From the NCBI GenBank assembly GCA_003265885.1, contig QFBQ01000012.1, positions 1 through 37,786 on the forward strand: a stretch of DNA of 37,786 nt. The letters run 5' to 3'. Shown in pieces: positions 16,141-23,269 of this stretch. Position 1 is the stretch's first letter, and every line of letters starts with the position of its first letter. The notes under the pieces were generated by a model. The model had not been told where the DNA came from, searched no databases, and was given only the letters and a program-made list of their open reading frames with translations. Source of the stretch: Candidatus Marinamargulisbacteria bacterium SCGC AG-343-D04. GTDB lineage: Bacteria; Margulisbacteria; Marinamargulisbacteria; GCA-2716485; GCA-002719695. A program made the position numbers and the translations under genes.

Positions 16141-17403
16141 ATGGGTATAGAACATGTTAGACGAGCAATAATTTCTCACTTTGATAAAGTAGAATCTTTT
16201 TTAGGCGGAAAAGTTGATGATATTTTTTTGCCTCTATATTCCTCTGTAGATGTTCGGACTAATGGTATAAAATCTGCTGTAGTAGACACCAATTTATTTC
16301 CTGCTGGTTTTAATAATCTTTGTCAATTTAGTACGACTCATATTCCTAACATTTTTAAAGACATTATTTTGAATAGAGTTCCTTCATGTAAACATATTCT
16401 AGTTTTAGCGGAGAATCATACGAGGAATGTGTGGTATTGGGAGAATATGTTTGTATTAAAAGATTTTTTAGAGACTTCAGGGTTTGACGTTAAAGTAGCG
16501 ATTATGAAAGAGGGACTAGGTTTTTCTGGAGATTCAATGAGAATTGAAACCGCTTTGAGTAATTCAGTTGATGTCTATTCTTTGGAATCTGTTTTATCTC
16601 AGTGTAGTGAAGATTATTTTGATTTTATATTATTAAATAATGATTTAACAAAAGGTGTTCCTGAAGTTTTAAAGCAAGTAAATGTTCCTATTTATCCTTC
16701 ATATGCTGCGGGGTGGCATTCTCGTATTAAGACGCATCATTTTCAAGAAGTTAATATCTTGATGAAGGGATTATCTGATTTTATTGATTTTGATCCTTTT
16801 TATACGTCTACAGATTTTGTTGAGATTAATAATGTCGATATCAATTCGGATCTAGATAGACGTCGTTTGGTTGATTCTGCTGATTTTTTGTTTGATCGCT
16901 TAGAAAAGGCGTATAAAAAGCGTCAGATAGATCAGAAACCCTTGTTGTTTTTAAAGGCGAATAGAGGGACCTATGGAATGGGAGTAGTGCCGATAGAGTG
17001 TTCGGATGATATTTTGGAATTTAATCGTCGTTCACGAAATAAATTGTCTAAGGGGAAAGAGTCTCAAGAGATACGAGAGTTTATATTGCAAGAAGGGGTT
17101 CCTTCTTCTTTGAAAGTGAATGATCAAGTGGCAGAATTATGTTTGTATTTTGCTGAAAAGCAATATTTAGGTGGGTTTTATCGATTGAATTCTCAGAAAT
17201 CTGATAGAGAAAATTTGAATTCTAGAGGAATGAGTTTTCAAAAAATGTGTGTTAAAGACGATTTGCGGTGCCCTTTTTCTAAAGATGATAATGCATGCGG
17301 GGAAGAATTGATTCAGCATTTTCTGTATTATAAGTTTTTGGGTTTAGTGTCGATTTATGCAGCTCATCAAGAGATAAAGGTTTTAGAAAAAACATTAGTA
17401 TGA
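16141..17403 (+). CDS. gshA: Glutamate-cysteine ligase, GshA of the ATP-grasp (PF08886) type
   Basis: First enzyme of glutathione synthesis, making gamma-glutamylcysteine. The 420 residues match the GshA family found mainly in proteobacteria and unrelated to E. coli GshA: an N-terminal VDVRTNGIKSAVVDTNLFPAGFNN block (residues about 32-55), and an ATP-binding block with Lys272 in LKANRGTYGMG (271-281). Length is normal. The last codons overlap the gshB start (ATGA), so the two are coupled. A gggaaaaaagag stretch about 7-18 bases before the ATG may be the ribosome site. Upstream, ttagca and tgctaa (about 16089-16114) form a small inverted repeat over a weak GCTAAT -10. Confidence 0.9.
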   Translation: MGIEHVRRAIISHFDKVESFLGGKVDDIFLPLYSSVDVRTNGIKSAVVDTNLFPAGFNNLCQFSTTHIPNIFKDIILNRVPSCKHILVLAENHTRNVWYWENMFVLKDFLETSGFDVKVAIMKEGLGFSGDSMRIETALSNSVDVYSLESVLSQCSEDYFDFILLNNDLTKGVPEVLKQVNVPIYPSYAAGWHSRIKTHHFQEVNILMKGLSDFIDFDPFYTSTDFVEINNVDINSDLDRRRLVDSADFLFDRLEKAYKKRQIDQKPLLFLKANRGTYGMGVVPIECSDDILEFNRRSRNKLSKGKESQEIREFILQEGVPSSLKVNDQVAELCLYFAEKQYLGGFYRLNSQKSDRENLNSRGMSFQKMCVKDDLRCPFSKDDNACGEELIQHFLYYKFLGLVSIYAAHQEIKVLEKTLV

Positions 17404-18326
17404 ATATTTTGTTTTTGATGAAGGGTTTAGAGACTATTATTCCTGAAAAAGATACGTCTTTGCTCTTTATGCAAGAGGCTCAGCGACGAGGACATACTGT
17501 ATATTTTTTGCCTCAAGGAGGATGTTCATTGACTCCTACAGGAGCACTCTTTCATGTTAAGAGGTGTCTATGTGTAGATAAAGGCTCGTTCCCTTTAGAT
17601 GTATTAGATGAAGAGGTTTTATCTGAGTCAGATGTAGATGTTGTTTTTATTAGAACAGACCCTCCGTTTGATACAGCGTATTTGACAGATATGTGGGTCT
17701 TAGAACAGCTTTCATCTAAGATTAGATGTATCAACACTCCTTTAGGAATACGTACAGTAAACGAAAAGATTTGGATAACACAATTTAAAGATCTTATTCC
17801 TCCTACCTTGTTGAGTTCAAGTAAGAAGGAAATTCTTTCTTTTATTGAAGAGCATCAACATGTCATTGTGAAGCCATGTGACGGATTTGGAGGGGATTCT
17901 ATCTTTACCGTGATGAATAATGATCTCAATAAGCAGGTTATTTTAGAAATGATGACACAGCATTTTACTCAGTATTGTGTTATTCAATCTTATATCTCTG
18001 AGTCTAAGGTTGGGGATAAGAGAATATTGTTATGTAATGGAGAAATTTTAGGTGCCGTGTTAAGGGTTCATTCAGCAGAAGATCATCGTAATAATTTTTT
18101 TGCGGGAGGAACCGCTCAATTTGCTGAAATAACAGATAGAGATCGTCATGTTGTATCAGTATTAAAGCCTCATTTGTCCAGATTGGGTCTTTCTTTTGTT
18201 GGGATTGATATTATTGGAGATTTTCTTATAGAGTGTAATGTAACGTCCCCAACCTGCTTAAAAGAGATGTCTCATGTGATGAATAAATCATTGGAACGAG
18301 TGGCGTTTGATTATTTTTTTCTATAG
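17400..18326 (+). CDS. gshB: Glutathione synthetase GshB
   Basis: Second enzyme of glutathione synthesis: ATP-dependent addition of glycine to gamma-glutamylcysteine. The 308 residues keep the family order: an N-terminal domain, the NEK substrate site (around 121), the ATP-grasp lysine and glycine loop KPCDGFGG (158-165), GDKRILL, and a C-terminal VTSPTCLKEM. Two usually conserved spots differ: TSPT is followed by Cys where Gly is common, and the RIPA motif reads RVHS. These changes may tune substrate binding or reflect a distant lineage. It overlaps gshA by 4 bases. Confidence 0.93.
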   Translation: MNILFLMKGLETIIPEKDTSLLFMQEAQRRGHTVYFLPQGGCSLTPTGALFHVKRCLCVDKGSFPLDVLDEEVLSESDVDVVFIRTDPPFDTAYLTDMWVLEQLSSKIRCINTPLGIRTVNEKIWITQFKDLIPPTLLSSSKKEILSFIEEHQHVIVKPCDGFGGDSIFTVMNNDLNKQVILEMMTQHFTQYCVIQSYISESKVGDKRILLCNGEILGAVLRVHSAEDHRNNFFAGGTAQFAEITDRDRHVVSVLKPHLSRLGLSFVGIDIIGDFLIECNVTSPTCLKEMSHVMNKSLERVAFDYFFL

Positions 18327-18331
18327 ATCTA

Positions 18332-18360
18332 TTGACAATTTTTCCTCTAGATTTTAAATT
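18332..18360 (+). promoter_or_regulatory. Promoter of grx-bolA-grxD, leaderless configuration
   Basis: A perfect -35 TTGACA (18332-18337), a 17-base spacer, and -10 TAAATT (18355-18360), then 8 bases to the ATG. It starts 6 bases after the gshB stop, so the redox trio can be expressed apart from gshAB. A perfect 12-base palindrome, tttcatatgaaa (18363-18374), covers the predicted start site and start codon and could be an operator. Confidence 0.6.
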
Positions 18361-18368
18361 CATTTCAT

Positions 18369-18614
18369 ATGAAAAAAAGTTTAATATTTTATACTATGTA
18401 TTCATGCCCATTTTGTGCACGAGTTGTTCAATATTTAGAGGAGCATGGAGTTGAGTTAGAATTTCGAGATATTCTTGAAACGCCAGACTATAGACAAGAG
18501 TTGATAGACTTGGGAGGAAAAGCGCAGGTGCCTTGTTTAAGTATAGATAATTTTCCATTGTATGAGTCAGAGGATATCATCATGTGGTTAGAGGATAATT
18601 ATATTGCTGCATGA
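18369..18614 (+). CDS. Dithiol glutaredoxin (CPFC)
   Basis: Thioredoxin-fold disulfide reductase using glutathione. The 81 residues carry the active site Cys13-Pro-Phe-Cys16, the cis-Pro in Gln-Val-Pro-Cys (about 53-56) and the C-terminal glutathione-binding Glu-Ser-Glu-Asp-Ile. The SED-type ending resembles GrxC and the N-terminal domain of glutathione transferases. It follows gshAB after 42 bases and overlaps bolA by 11, so it uses the product of its neighbours. No ribosome site is present; the start lies beside the predicted transcript start. Confidence 0.93.
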   Translation: MKKSLIFYTMYSCPFCARVVQYLEEHGVELEFRDILETPDYRQELIDLGGKAQVPCLSIDNFPLYESEDIIMWLEDNYIAA

Positions 18615-18867
18615 TATTAAGACGGCAATAGAAAAGGTTTTGCCGGAAGCAACGGTATATGTTGCTGATCCTAATAATGATGGAGAACATTTCGAAGCGA
18701 TAGTGATTTCTCCTACGTTTGAAGGCCAGATGTTAGTAAGACAGCATCAAGTAGTGATGAATGCTTTGAAAGAGAAGTTTGCGACGACAGTTCATGCTTT
18801 GGCATTAAAAACATTTACCCCTGAAAAGTGGGATCTAGAAAAAGATAAATATAAAGGAGTAATTTAA
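18604..18867 (+). CDS. bolA: BolA/IbaG family protein
   Basis: Small protein that binds a [2Fe-2S] cluster together with CGFS glutaredoxins and helps cluster transfer or sensing. The 87 residues show the BolA pattern: a conserved His29 before the central strand, SPTFEGQMLVRQH with His48, and C-terminal HALALKTFTPEKW. No ATG exists in frame at the start; TTG at 18604 (or CTG at 18607) begins the domain and overlaps the glutaredoxin stop by 11 bases, a coupled non-ATG start. It shares one base with grxD, giving the classic BolA-Grx pair. Confidence 0.9.
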   Translation: MLHDIKTAIEKVLPEATVYVADPNNDGEHFEAIVISPTFEGQMLVRQHQVVMNALKEKFATTVHALALKTFTPEKWDLEKDKYKGVI

Positions 18868-19181
18868 TGGATTTGACAACAAAAAAAGCTGAAATTGGGG
18901 AAGAGATTAAACAAAACCCTATTATATTGTTTATGAAGGGAAATAAGATGGCTCCACAATGTGGTTTCTCTGCACAGGTAGTTCATGTGTTGATGCAGTG
19001 CCAGGTAGAATTTGAAACACGAGATGTTTTGCAAGATGAAGAGCTTAGACAAGGAATTAAAGAATTCTCAGATTGGCCGACGATTCCACAACTTTATGTA
19101 AAGGGAGAATTTGTTGGGGGTTGTGATATTGTAATGGAGCTATATCAATCTGGTGAATTGCAGACACTATTGAAAGTTTAG
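18867..19181 (+). CDS. grxD: Monothiol CGFS glutaredoxin (Grx4 type)
   Basis: Iron-sulfur carrier that holds a [2Fe-2S] cluster with glutathione, alone or with BolA. The 104 residues have the Cys32-Gly-Phe-Ser35 site preceded by MKGNKMAPQ, then WPTIPQLYVKGEFVGGCDI, the glutathione-binding block. A strong AAGGAG (18854-18859) precedes the ATG, which overlaps the bolA stop by one base (TAATG). With thiH, ispG, miaB, mtaB and mutY nearby there are many possible clients. Confidence 0.96.
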   Translation: MDLTTKKAEIGEEIKQNPIILFMKGNKMAPQCGFSAQVVHVLMQCQVEFETRDVLQDEELRQGIKEFSDWPTIPQLYVKGEFVGGCDIVMELYQSGELQTLLKV

Positions 19182-19580
19182 TTATATTTATTTACGTCCT
19201 TTTCTTATACTGTAGGAATTTTAAATTTTATAATTATTATAAAGCTAATCTCCTAATTCTTTTTTTAAAGGATTAGATGATCAGAGTTGAAACTACTTCT
19301 TTCAACAAAACTACCTTTGTCTAAATTTGTAAAAATTTCTTTAGATGTGTTTTTTTTATTTAATTTTTGATATATGTGTTTCTTTTTTGTGATTTTATCT
19401 TTATTTTTGTTTATTTCATACTTCTTGGCGTTTTTCTTGTTTCTGTGTTATATTTTTTTTGGTAAATATGTATTATTTTTGTTTATTTTTTTTAAAAATA
19501 AATTTTATTTGCTTATTATTACGATAAGTATATGTAGTGATTAAAAAAAAATAATAAAAATTAATAAAAGGAAATTTATA
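19182..19580. other. Long T-rich intergenic region upstream of the 189-residue protein
   Basis: About 400 bases without a credible gene, the longest gap in the window. The top strand is strikingly T-rich from about 19330 to 19510. A 10-pair hairpin with one G-T pair (19253-19262 with 19267-19276, tetraloop) lies 70 bases after grxD; no T-run follows the stem, so it is at best a weak terminator. A possible promoter is TTGCTT (19509-19514), 16 bases, TATGTA (19531-19536), and a ribosome-site-like AAGGAAA lies before the next ATG. Confidence 0.5.
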
Positions 19581-20150
19581 ATGAGTTTATATAGATTGTG
19601 TCCTTGTTTTGGAGTAAGAAATCCTGGAGCTGTATTAAATACCGATACAGTATCTACTACGTCAAAGAACTCTGTTGAATCAGTTGTATTAGTTGCCCCT
19701 GCTTCTTCAGCTGCTCCACCTTATTCAGTTGATGCTGAATATGATGAATATGGCCCTAGTGTAAGTCCAGGTTTAGGACCTGATTCTGTAGTTTATTTAG
19801 TTGGCTACCCAGAAGGAGTTCTGTTTGGGAGCTTGAGCCAAGTTCAGCAGGCTCAATTTCTGAGAAAAAGTGTACCTTCTCCAGAATATGCAGTTGCTGC
19901 GGGTTCTCCCGGCTCTACTTCTTCTGATGGAGCCTATTTTCCATTGGGTATCGAAGGTCATTATTCCTCAGGATCTGAATCTTCTTATGCTTCTTTGGAT
20001 AAAGCCCCTCTAGAGGACTGTGCAGAAGGTGAAACTGTAACTGTACATCCTTTAAATTTATCTTCAGTTTCTCCGGCTGAAGCTGGCAAAGATGCTGCCA
20101 AAGATTGGGCAGCCCGCGAAGCAGCGAATTGCCAGTATGAAGATGTTTAA
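19581..20150 (+). CDS. Unrecognised Ser/Pro/Ala-rich acidic protein of 189 residues
   Basis: I do not recognise a family. The ATG follows AAGGAAA at good spacing, and the frame is open for 189 codons in a region otherwise full of stops, so it is probably real. The N terminus reads Leu-Cys-Pro-Cys-Phe-Gly (residues 6-11) with no membrane segment or classical signal peptide. The rest is low in hydrophobic residues and rich in Ser, Pro, Ala, Gly, Asp, Glu and Tyr (a Tyr/Asp/Glu patch at about 48-58), so much of it is probably disordered; one patch (about 68-95) could fold. Base composition is visibly less AT-rich than its flanks. A host-directed or surface protein is possible but unsupported by any partner gene. 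Confidence 0.6.
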   Translation: MSLYRLCPCFGVRNPGAVLNTDTVSTTSKNSVESVVLVAPASSAAPPYSVDAEYDEYGPSVSPGLGPDSVVYLVGYPEGVLFGSLSQVQQAQFLRKSVPSPEYAVAAGSPGSTSSDGAYFPLGIEGHYSSGSESSYASLDKAPLEDCAEGETVTVHPLNLSSVSPAEAGKDAAKDWAAREAANCQYEDV

Positions 20151-20224
20151 TGCTATTTTTTTAATGTTTTAATTGTAATTTGATAATTAGATTTTTTTAA
20201 AGATTAAAATTATGTAAAAATTTA

Positions 20225-20264
20225 AAGTATTTTTAATACTTAGAGGTGTTTTTCCATATATGGA
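20225..20264. promoter_or_regulatory. Hairpin and 12-base palindrome upstream of mutY
   Basis: aagtatt (20225-20231) and aatactt (20235-20241) form a perfect 7-pair stem with a 3-base loop, possibly ending the upstream transcript though only a broken T-run follows. Immediately after is the perfect palindrome tccatatatgga (20253-20264), one base before the mutY -35 element, where a regulator could bind. Confidence 0.35.
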
Positions 20265-20265
20265 T

Positions 20266-20294
20266 TTGTAAATAAATTGTTGATTTGAGATAAT
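20266..20294 (+). promoter_or_regulatory. mutY promoter, leaderless configuration
   Basis: -35 TTGTAA (20266-20271), a 17-base spacer, and -10 GATAAT (20289-20294), then exactly 6 bases to the mutY ATG. No Shine-Dalgarno is present. Confidence 0.55.
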
Positions 20295-20300
20295 CTGGAT

Positions 20301-21383
20301 ATGAATTCTGGATGGGTTTCAACTCTTTTGTCATGGTATCACTCTAACAAACGTTCCATGCCTTGGAGAGATAATCCTATTCCCTATTATGTCTGGATTA
20401 GTGAAATGATGCTGCAACAGACACAAGTTGCAACAGTGATCCCCTACTTTAATCGCTTTATTGATAGATTTCCTACCGTTGAAAAGCTTGCAGAGGCAGA
20501 TTTGCAAGATGTATTGAAATGTTGGGAGGGCTTGGGATACTACTCTAGGGCTAGAAATCTTCATAAGGCTGCAAAATGTGTTGTTGAGGATCATCAGTCT
20601 TGGTTACCTTCTTCTTATGAAGACTTACAAACTCTTCCTGGAATTGGTCCCTATTGTGCTGCAGCGATCACAAGTATAGCTTATCAAAACCCTGTTCCTG
20701 TAGTTGATGGTAATGTATTTAGAGTATTTACTCGTTTTTGGGGGATATTTGATGATATTCGTTTACCAAAAGTGAGAAAGGTTCTTTTTGAAAAACTGTC
20801 TGTTTATATAAAAGATGTGTGCCCTTCGGATTTTAACCAGGCGATTATGGAATGTGGAGCGTTAGTCTGTACACCAAAAAATCCAAGCTGTGAGGAATGC
20901 CCGTTGGCGTGTGATTGTTTTGCAAAATCGGCTCACAAACAAGTAGAATTACCTGTTAAATTAAAAGCCCCCCCTACCCCGCATCATACTATTGTGGTGG
21001 GGCTTATTAAGCATGGAGATAAGGTGTTGATAGCAAAACGAAAAGAAACGCAAATGCTGGGAGGTTTATGGGAGTTTCCTGGAGGAAAAGTGGAGAAAGG
21101 TGAGGCTTTGGAAGAGGCTTTATCCAGAGAGATACAAGAGGAGGTGCGCTTGACTGTTTCTGTGGGTGACAAGATTGGGGTAATTAAGCATGCTTATAGT
21201 CACTTTAAAATTTCGATGCACGCGTTTTGGTGTGAGGTGGAATCTGGTTTGGAGAACTTAGTTCTTTCAAAAAGCTTGAAATGGGTGAAGGTTAGTGACT
21301 TTTCTGATTACCCTTTTCCTAAGGCGAATCAGAAGTTGTTTGATTGCCTTTCTTTTTCCTCGCAAAAAATGTCAACAAAATAG
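20301..21383 (+). CDS. mutY: Adenine DNA glycosylase MutY with Nudix-like C-terminal domain
   Basis: Removes adenine mispaired with 8-oxoguanine. The 360 residues show the catalytic Glu35 (WISEMMLQQTQ), the helix-hairpin-helix LPGIGPYCAAA (about 112-122), the catalytic Asp136 (VVDGNVFRV), and the [4Fe-4S] ligands Cys190-X6-Cys197-X2-Cys200-X5-Cys206. The C-terminal 8-oxoG-recognition domain starts near 225 and contains a complete Nudix box (GGKVEKGEALEEALSREIQEE, broken over 256-278). Many MutY proteins have lost that box, so residual or separate hydrolase activity is worth considering. It overlaps hemJ tail to tail by 65 bases. Confidence 0.95.
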   Translation: MNSGWVSTLLSWYHSNKRSMPWRDNPIPYYVWISEMMLQQTQVATVIPYFNRFIDRFPTVEKLAEADLQDVLKCWEGLGYYSRARNLHKAAKCVVEDHQSWLPSSYEDLQTLPGIGPYCAAAITSIAYQNPVPVVDGNVFRVFTRFWGIFDDIRLPKVRKVLFEKLSVYIKDVCPSDFNQAIMECGALVCTPKNPSCEECPLACDCFAKSAHKQVELPVKLKAPPTPHHTIVVGLIKHGDKVLIAKRKETQMLGGLWEFPGGKVEKGEALEEALSREIQEEVRLTVSVGDKIGVIKHAYSHFKISMHAFWCEVESGLENLVLSKSLKWVKVSDFSDYPFPKANQKLFDCLSFSSQKMSTK

Positions 21384-21864
21384 CAAAGGCAATAATTAAC
21401 CCTAAGACTAGTAAGGCCCAAATGCCGCTAAATAGATTTTTCAGATAGACAGTAAATATAATGGCAATTAAAAAGATGAAGGGAACTTCATTGATCAGCC
21501 TTAGTTTCCAGGATGAAGGTGTTTTTTCGTTTCTGATAAACTTTTTTCGTAATCGAGCAAGGTAGAGGTTATACATAATGAAAAAAATGACAAGAAGCAT
21601 CTTAAAATGAAACCACCCTTCTCGGTAGGCTCCTAAATGATAGGCTAATGTTAGCCCAAGTCCTACAGTGAGTAACATGGAGGGCAATGTGATGATATAC
21701 CATACCCGTTTGGCTGCTTGTGAGGAATGCTTTTTAACCCTCTCTTCATTGTTTTTTTCTGCATCTTTGATATAGATCAACATGCGTCCTAAAAAAAACA
21801 AACCTGCAAACCACGATACCATAAAAATAACGTGTAAGGCTTTGATATAGAGAATGGTCATCAT
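21319..21864 (-). CDS. hemJ: Protoporphyrinogen oxidase HemJ
   Basis: Membrane enzyme oxidising protoporphyrinogen IX to protoporphyrin IX in haem synthesis (UPF0093). The 181 residues have the N-terminal KALHVIFMVSWFAGLFFLGR signature with the conserved His11, a second conserved helix around 55-75, and a Lys/Arg motif WFHFKMLLV, over four or five membrane helices. The usual length is about 140-150; the tail here adds another hydrophobic helix (about 143-165) plus a basic end, and this extra part is what overlaps mutY. AAGGAAG precedes the ATG. No other haem gene is in the window. Confidence 0.85.
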   Translation of the reverse strand: MMTILYIKALHVIFMVSWFAGLFFLGRMLIYIKDAEKNNEERVKKHSSQAAKRVWYIITLPSMLLTVGLGLTLAYHLGAYREGWFHFKMLLVIFFIMYNLYLARLRKKFIRNEKTPSSWKLRLINEVPFIFLIAIIFTVYLKNLFSGIWALLVLGLIIAFAILLTFFARKKKGNQTTSDSP

Positions 21865-21939
21865 TGGGGATCTTCCTTGAAATTCATATACCCCTATTAT
21901 AAAGTAGTTTTATTAATCATTAAATATATAGGTGAAGCC

Positions 21940-22374
21940 ATGTCAATAAATCATTCAAACTATGCATCTTTGTTTTTTAATAAGTCTTTTAAAGTGTATT
22001 TTGGAGATACTGATGCGGCTGGTGTTGTGTATCATGGTAAATATATTTATTGGCTTGAAGCTGCAAGAATTGACTTTTTTGATTTTTTAGGGTGTCCTTA
22101 CCAAGAGTTTCAACAAGAAAAGATTGGTTTTGTTCCTGTTGATATTTCTATTCAATATAAAAAACCATTAGTGTTTGCTGACGAATTTGATATACGTATT
22201 TCTATCTCTAAATTAACTAAAGCTACAGTTAGTGTTAAAGGAGATGTTTATAAGTCAAATATATTACATTGTAGTAGTATTGTTAAATTGACATGCTTGG
22301 ATGAAAAAACCTGGAAAGTCTTGCCGCTTCATGAACGCTTTTTGAAAGCCTTAGATCAAAAAGCGGCTTCTTAA
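21940..22374 (+). CDS. ybgC: YbgC/FadM family acyl-CoA thioesterase
   Basis: Hot-dog-fold thioesterase; YbgC in other bacteria belongs to the tol-pal cluster and is linked to phospholipid metabolism. The frame is open from 21877, but AGGTGA sits 6 bases before the ATG at 21940 and homology begins just after it, so I use that start (144 residues). The signature FGDTDAAGVVYHGKYIYW (21-38) includes the catalytic Asp. No tol or pal gene is nearby; the Cyanobacteria/plant-like DHNA-CoA thioesterase role is an alternative in this family. It ends one base before the Bax-inhibitor stop on the other strand. Confidence 0.88.
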   Translation: MSINHSNYASLFFNKSFKVYFGDTDAAGVVYHGKYIYWLEAARIDFFDFLGCPYQEFQQEKIGFVPVDISIQYKKPLVFADEFDIRISISKLTKATVSVKGDVYKSNILHCSSIVKLTCLDEKTWKVLPLHERFLKALDQKAAS

Positions 22375-23115
22375 TTAGTCTCTTCTACTTTGAAGTTTTA
22401 CGAGTAATCGTAAAATTTCCATATACAGCCAAATAAGAGTTACCATTAGTCCAAATGCCGAATACCATTCCATATATTTAGGAGCGCCCATTTCTTCTCC
22501 TGATTCGATAAAGTCGAAATCCATGACCAAGTTTAAGGCAGCAATTACAACAACAAACACACTTAAGCCAATACTCATTAAACCGTTTCCTGTGAAGAAT
22601 CCTAAATTTATTCCAAAGATACTGAGAAGAAAGTTGATCATGTACAAGAAAAAGATGCCTCCAGTTGCAGCCGCCACTCCAAGTTTGAAATTCTCTGTAG
22701 GTTCGATTAGTTTTGATTTATAGGCGCCTAAAAGACAAAACAAGGTTCCAAAGGTTAGCCCTACCGCTTGAATTACAATTCCAGGATATGATGCTTCAAA
22801 CATAGCAGACACGCCACCAAGAAATAAACCTTGAAAAACAGCATATAAAGGAGCTGTTATGTGTGCCGTTTTCTTTTTGAAAATAGTAATTAAGCTCGTG
22901 ATAAATCCGCCAATCACACCGATCGTTAATAAGCCTGTAGGCATTATTCCATTAAAATATTGATTCCACACAATAGATGCAGAGACTACGACCAGACAAA
23001 GCATAATAGCAGTTTTGTTGACAGTGCCTTGGATTGTCATTGTATCACTTTGCGATGAGGACATTTCATTTTTAAATATATTAAGTGTTAATGCTGGATT
23101 TGCTGATTTAATCAT
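22375..23115 (-). CDS. Bax inhibitor-1-like membrane protein (BaxI_1 family)
   Basis: Polytopic protein of 246 residues related to BI-1/YetJ/YccA, a group that includes pH-gated calcium leak channels. The N terminus has the family pattern NPAL, then MTIQGTVNKTAIML (about 26-39), typical of the PF12811 branch. Seven hydrophobic segments follow, with an acidic FDFIESGEEMG loop (about 198-208) near the sixth, where the aspartate pH sensor lies in relatives. The ATG has AAGGAGA about 5 bases upstream. Monocistronic by position. The physiological role is unknown. Confidence 0.88.
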   Translation of the reverse strand: MIKSANPALTLNIFKNEMSSSQSDTMTIQGTVNKTAIMLCLVVVSASIVWNQYFNGIMPTGLLTIGVIGGFITSLITIFKKKTAHITAPLYAVFQGLFLGGVSAMFEASYPGIVIQAVGLTFGTLFCLLGAYKSKLIEPTENFKLGVAAATGGIFFLYMINFLLSIFGINLGFFTGNGLMSIGLSVFVVVIAALNLVMDFDFIESGEEMGAPKYMEWYSAFGLMVTLIWLYMEILRLLVKLQSRRD

Positions 23116-23196
23116 AAATCTCTCCTTAATTTAAGTTTAATTGATTATAGTATAAAAGAAATTATTTTTCAAAATTGTTAGGCGGATCGGTGTTGG

Positions 23197-23226
23197 TTGC
23201 TGTCGGGGTGATTATTAGGCTATAAT
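23197..23226 (+). promoter_or_regulatory. Promoter of the aldolase gene
   Basis: -35 TTGCTG (23197-23202), an 18-base spacer, and -10 TATAAT (23221-23226). Overlapping the start site is a perfect 7-base inverted repeat, tatactt (23226-23232) and aagtata (23238-23244), a possible operator. A second TATAAT at 23241 has no -35. Confidence 0.55.
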
Positions 23227-23269
23227 ATACTTAAATAAAGTATAATTTTTTAGTTAAAGGAGATTTATT

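Noticed and set aside
19253..19276. Intrinsic terminator after grxD
   Set aside because: The stem is real (10 pairs with one G-T) but is AT-rich and not followed by a T-run on either strand.
21877..21939. N-terminal extension of YbgC by 21 residues
   Set aside because: AGGTGA is well placed for the ATG at 21940, and the hot-dog domain begins just after that Met.
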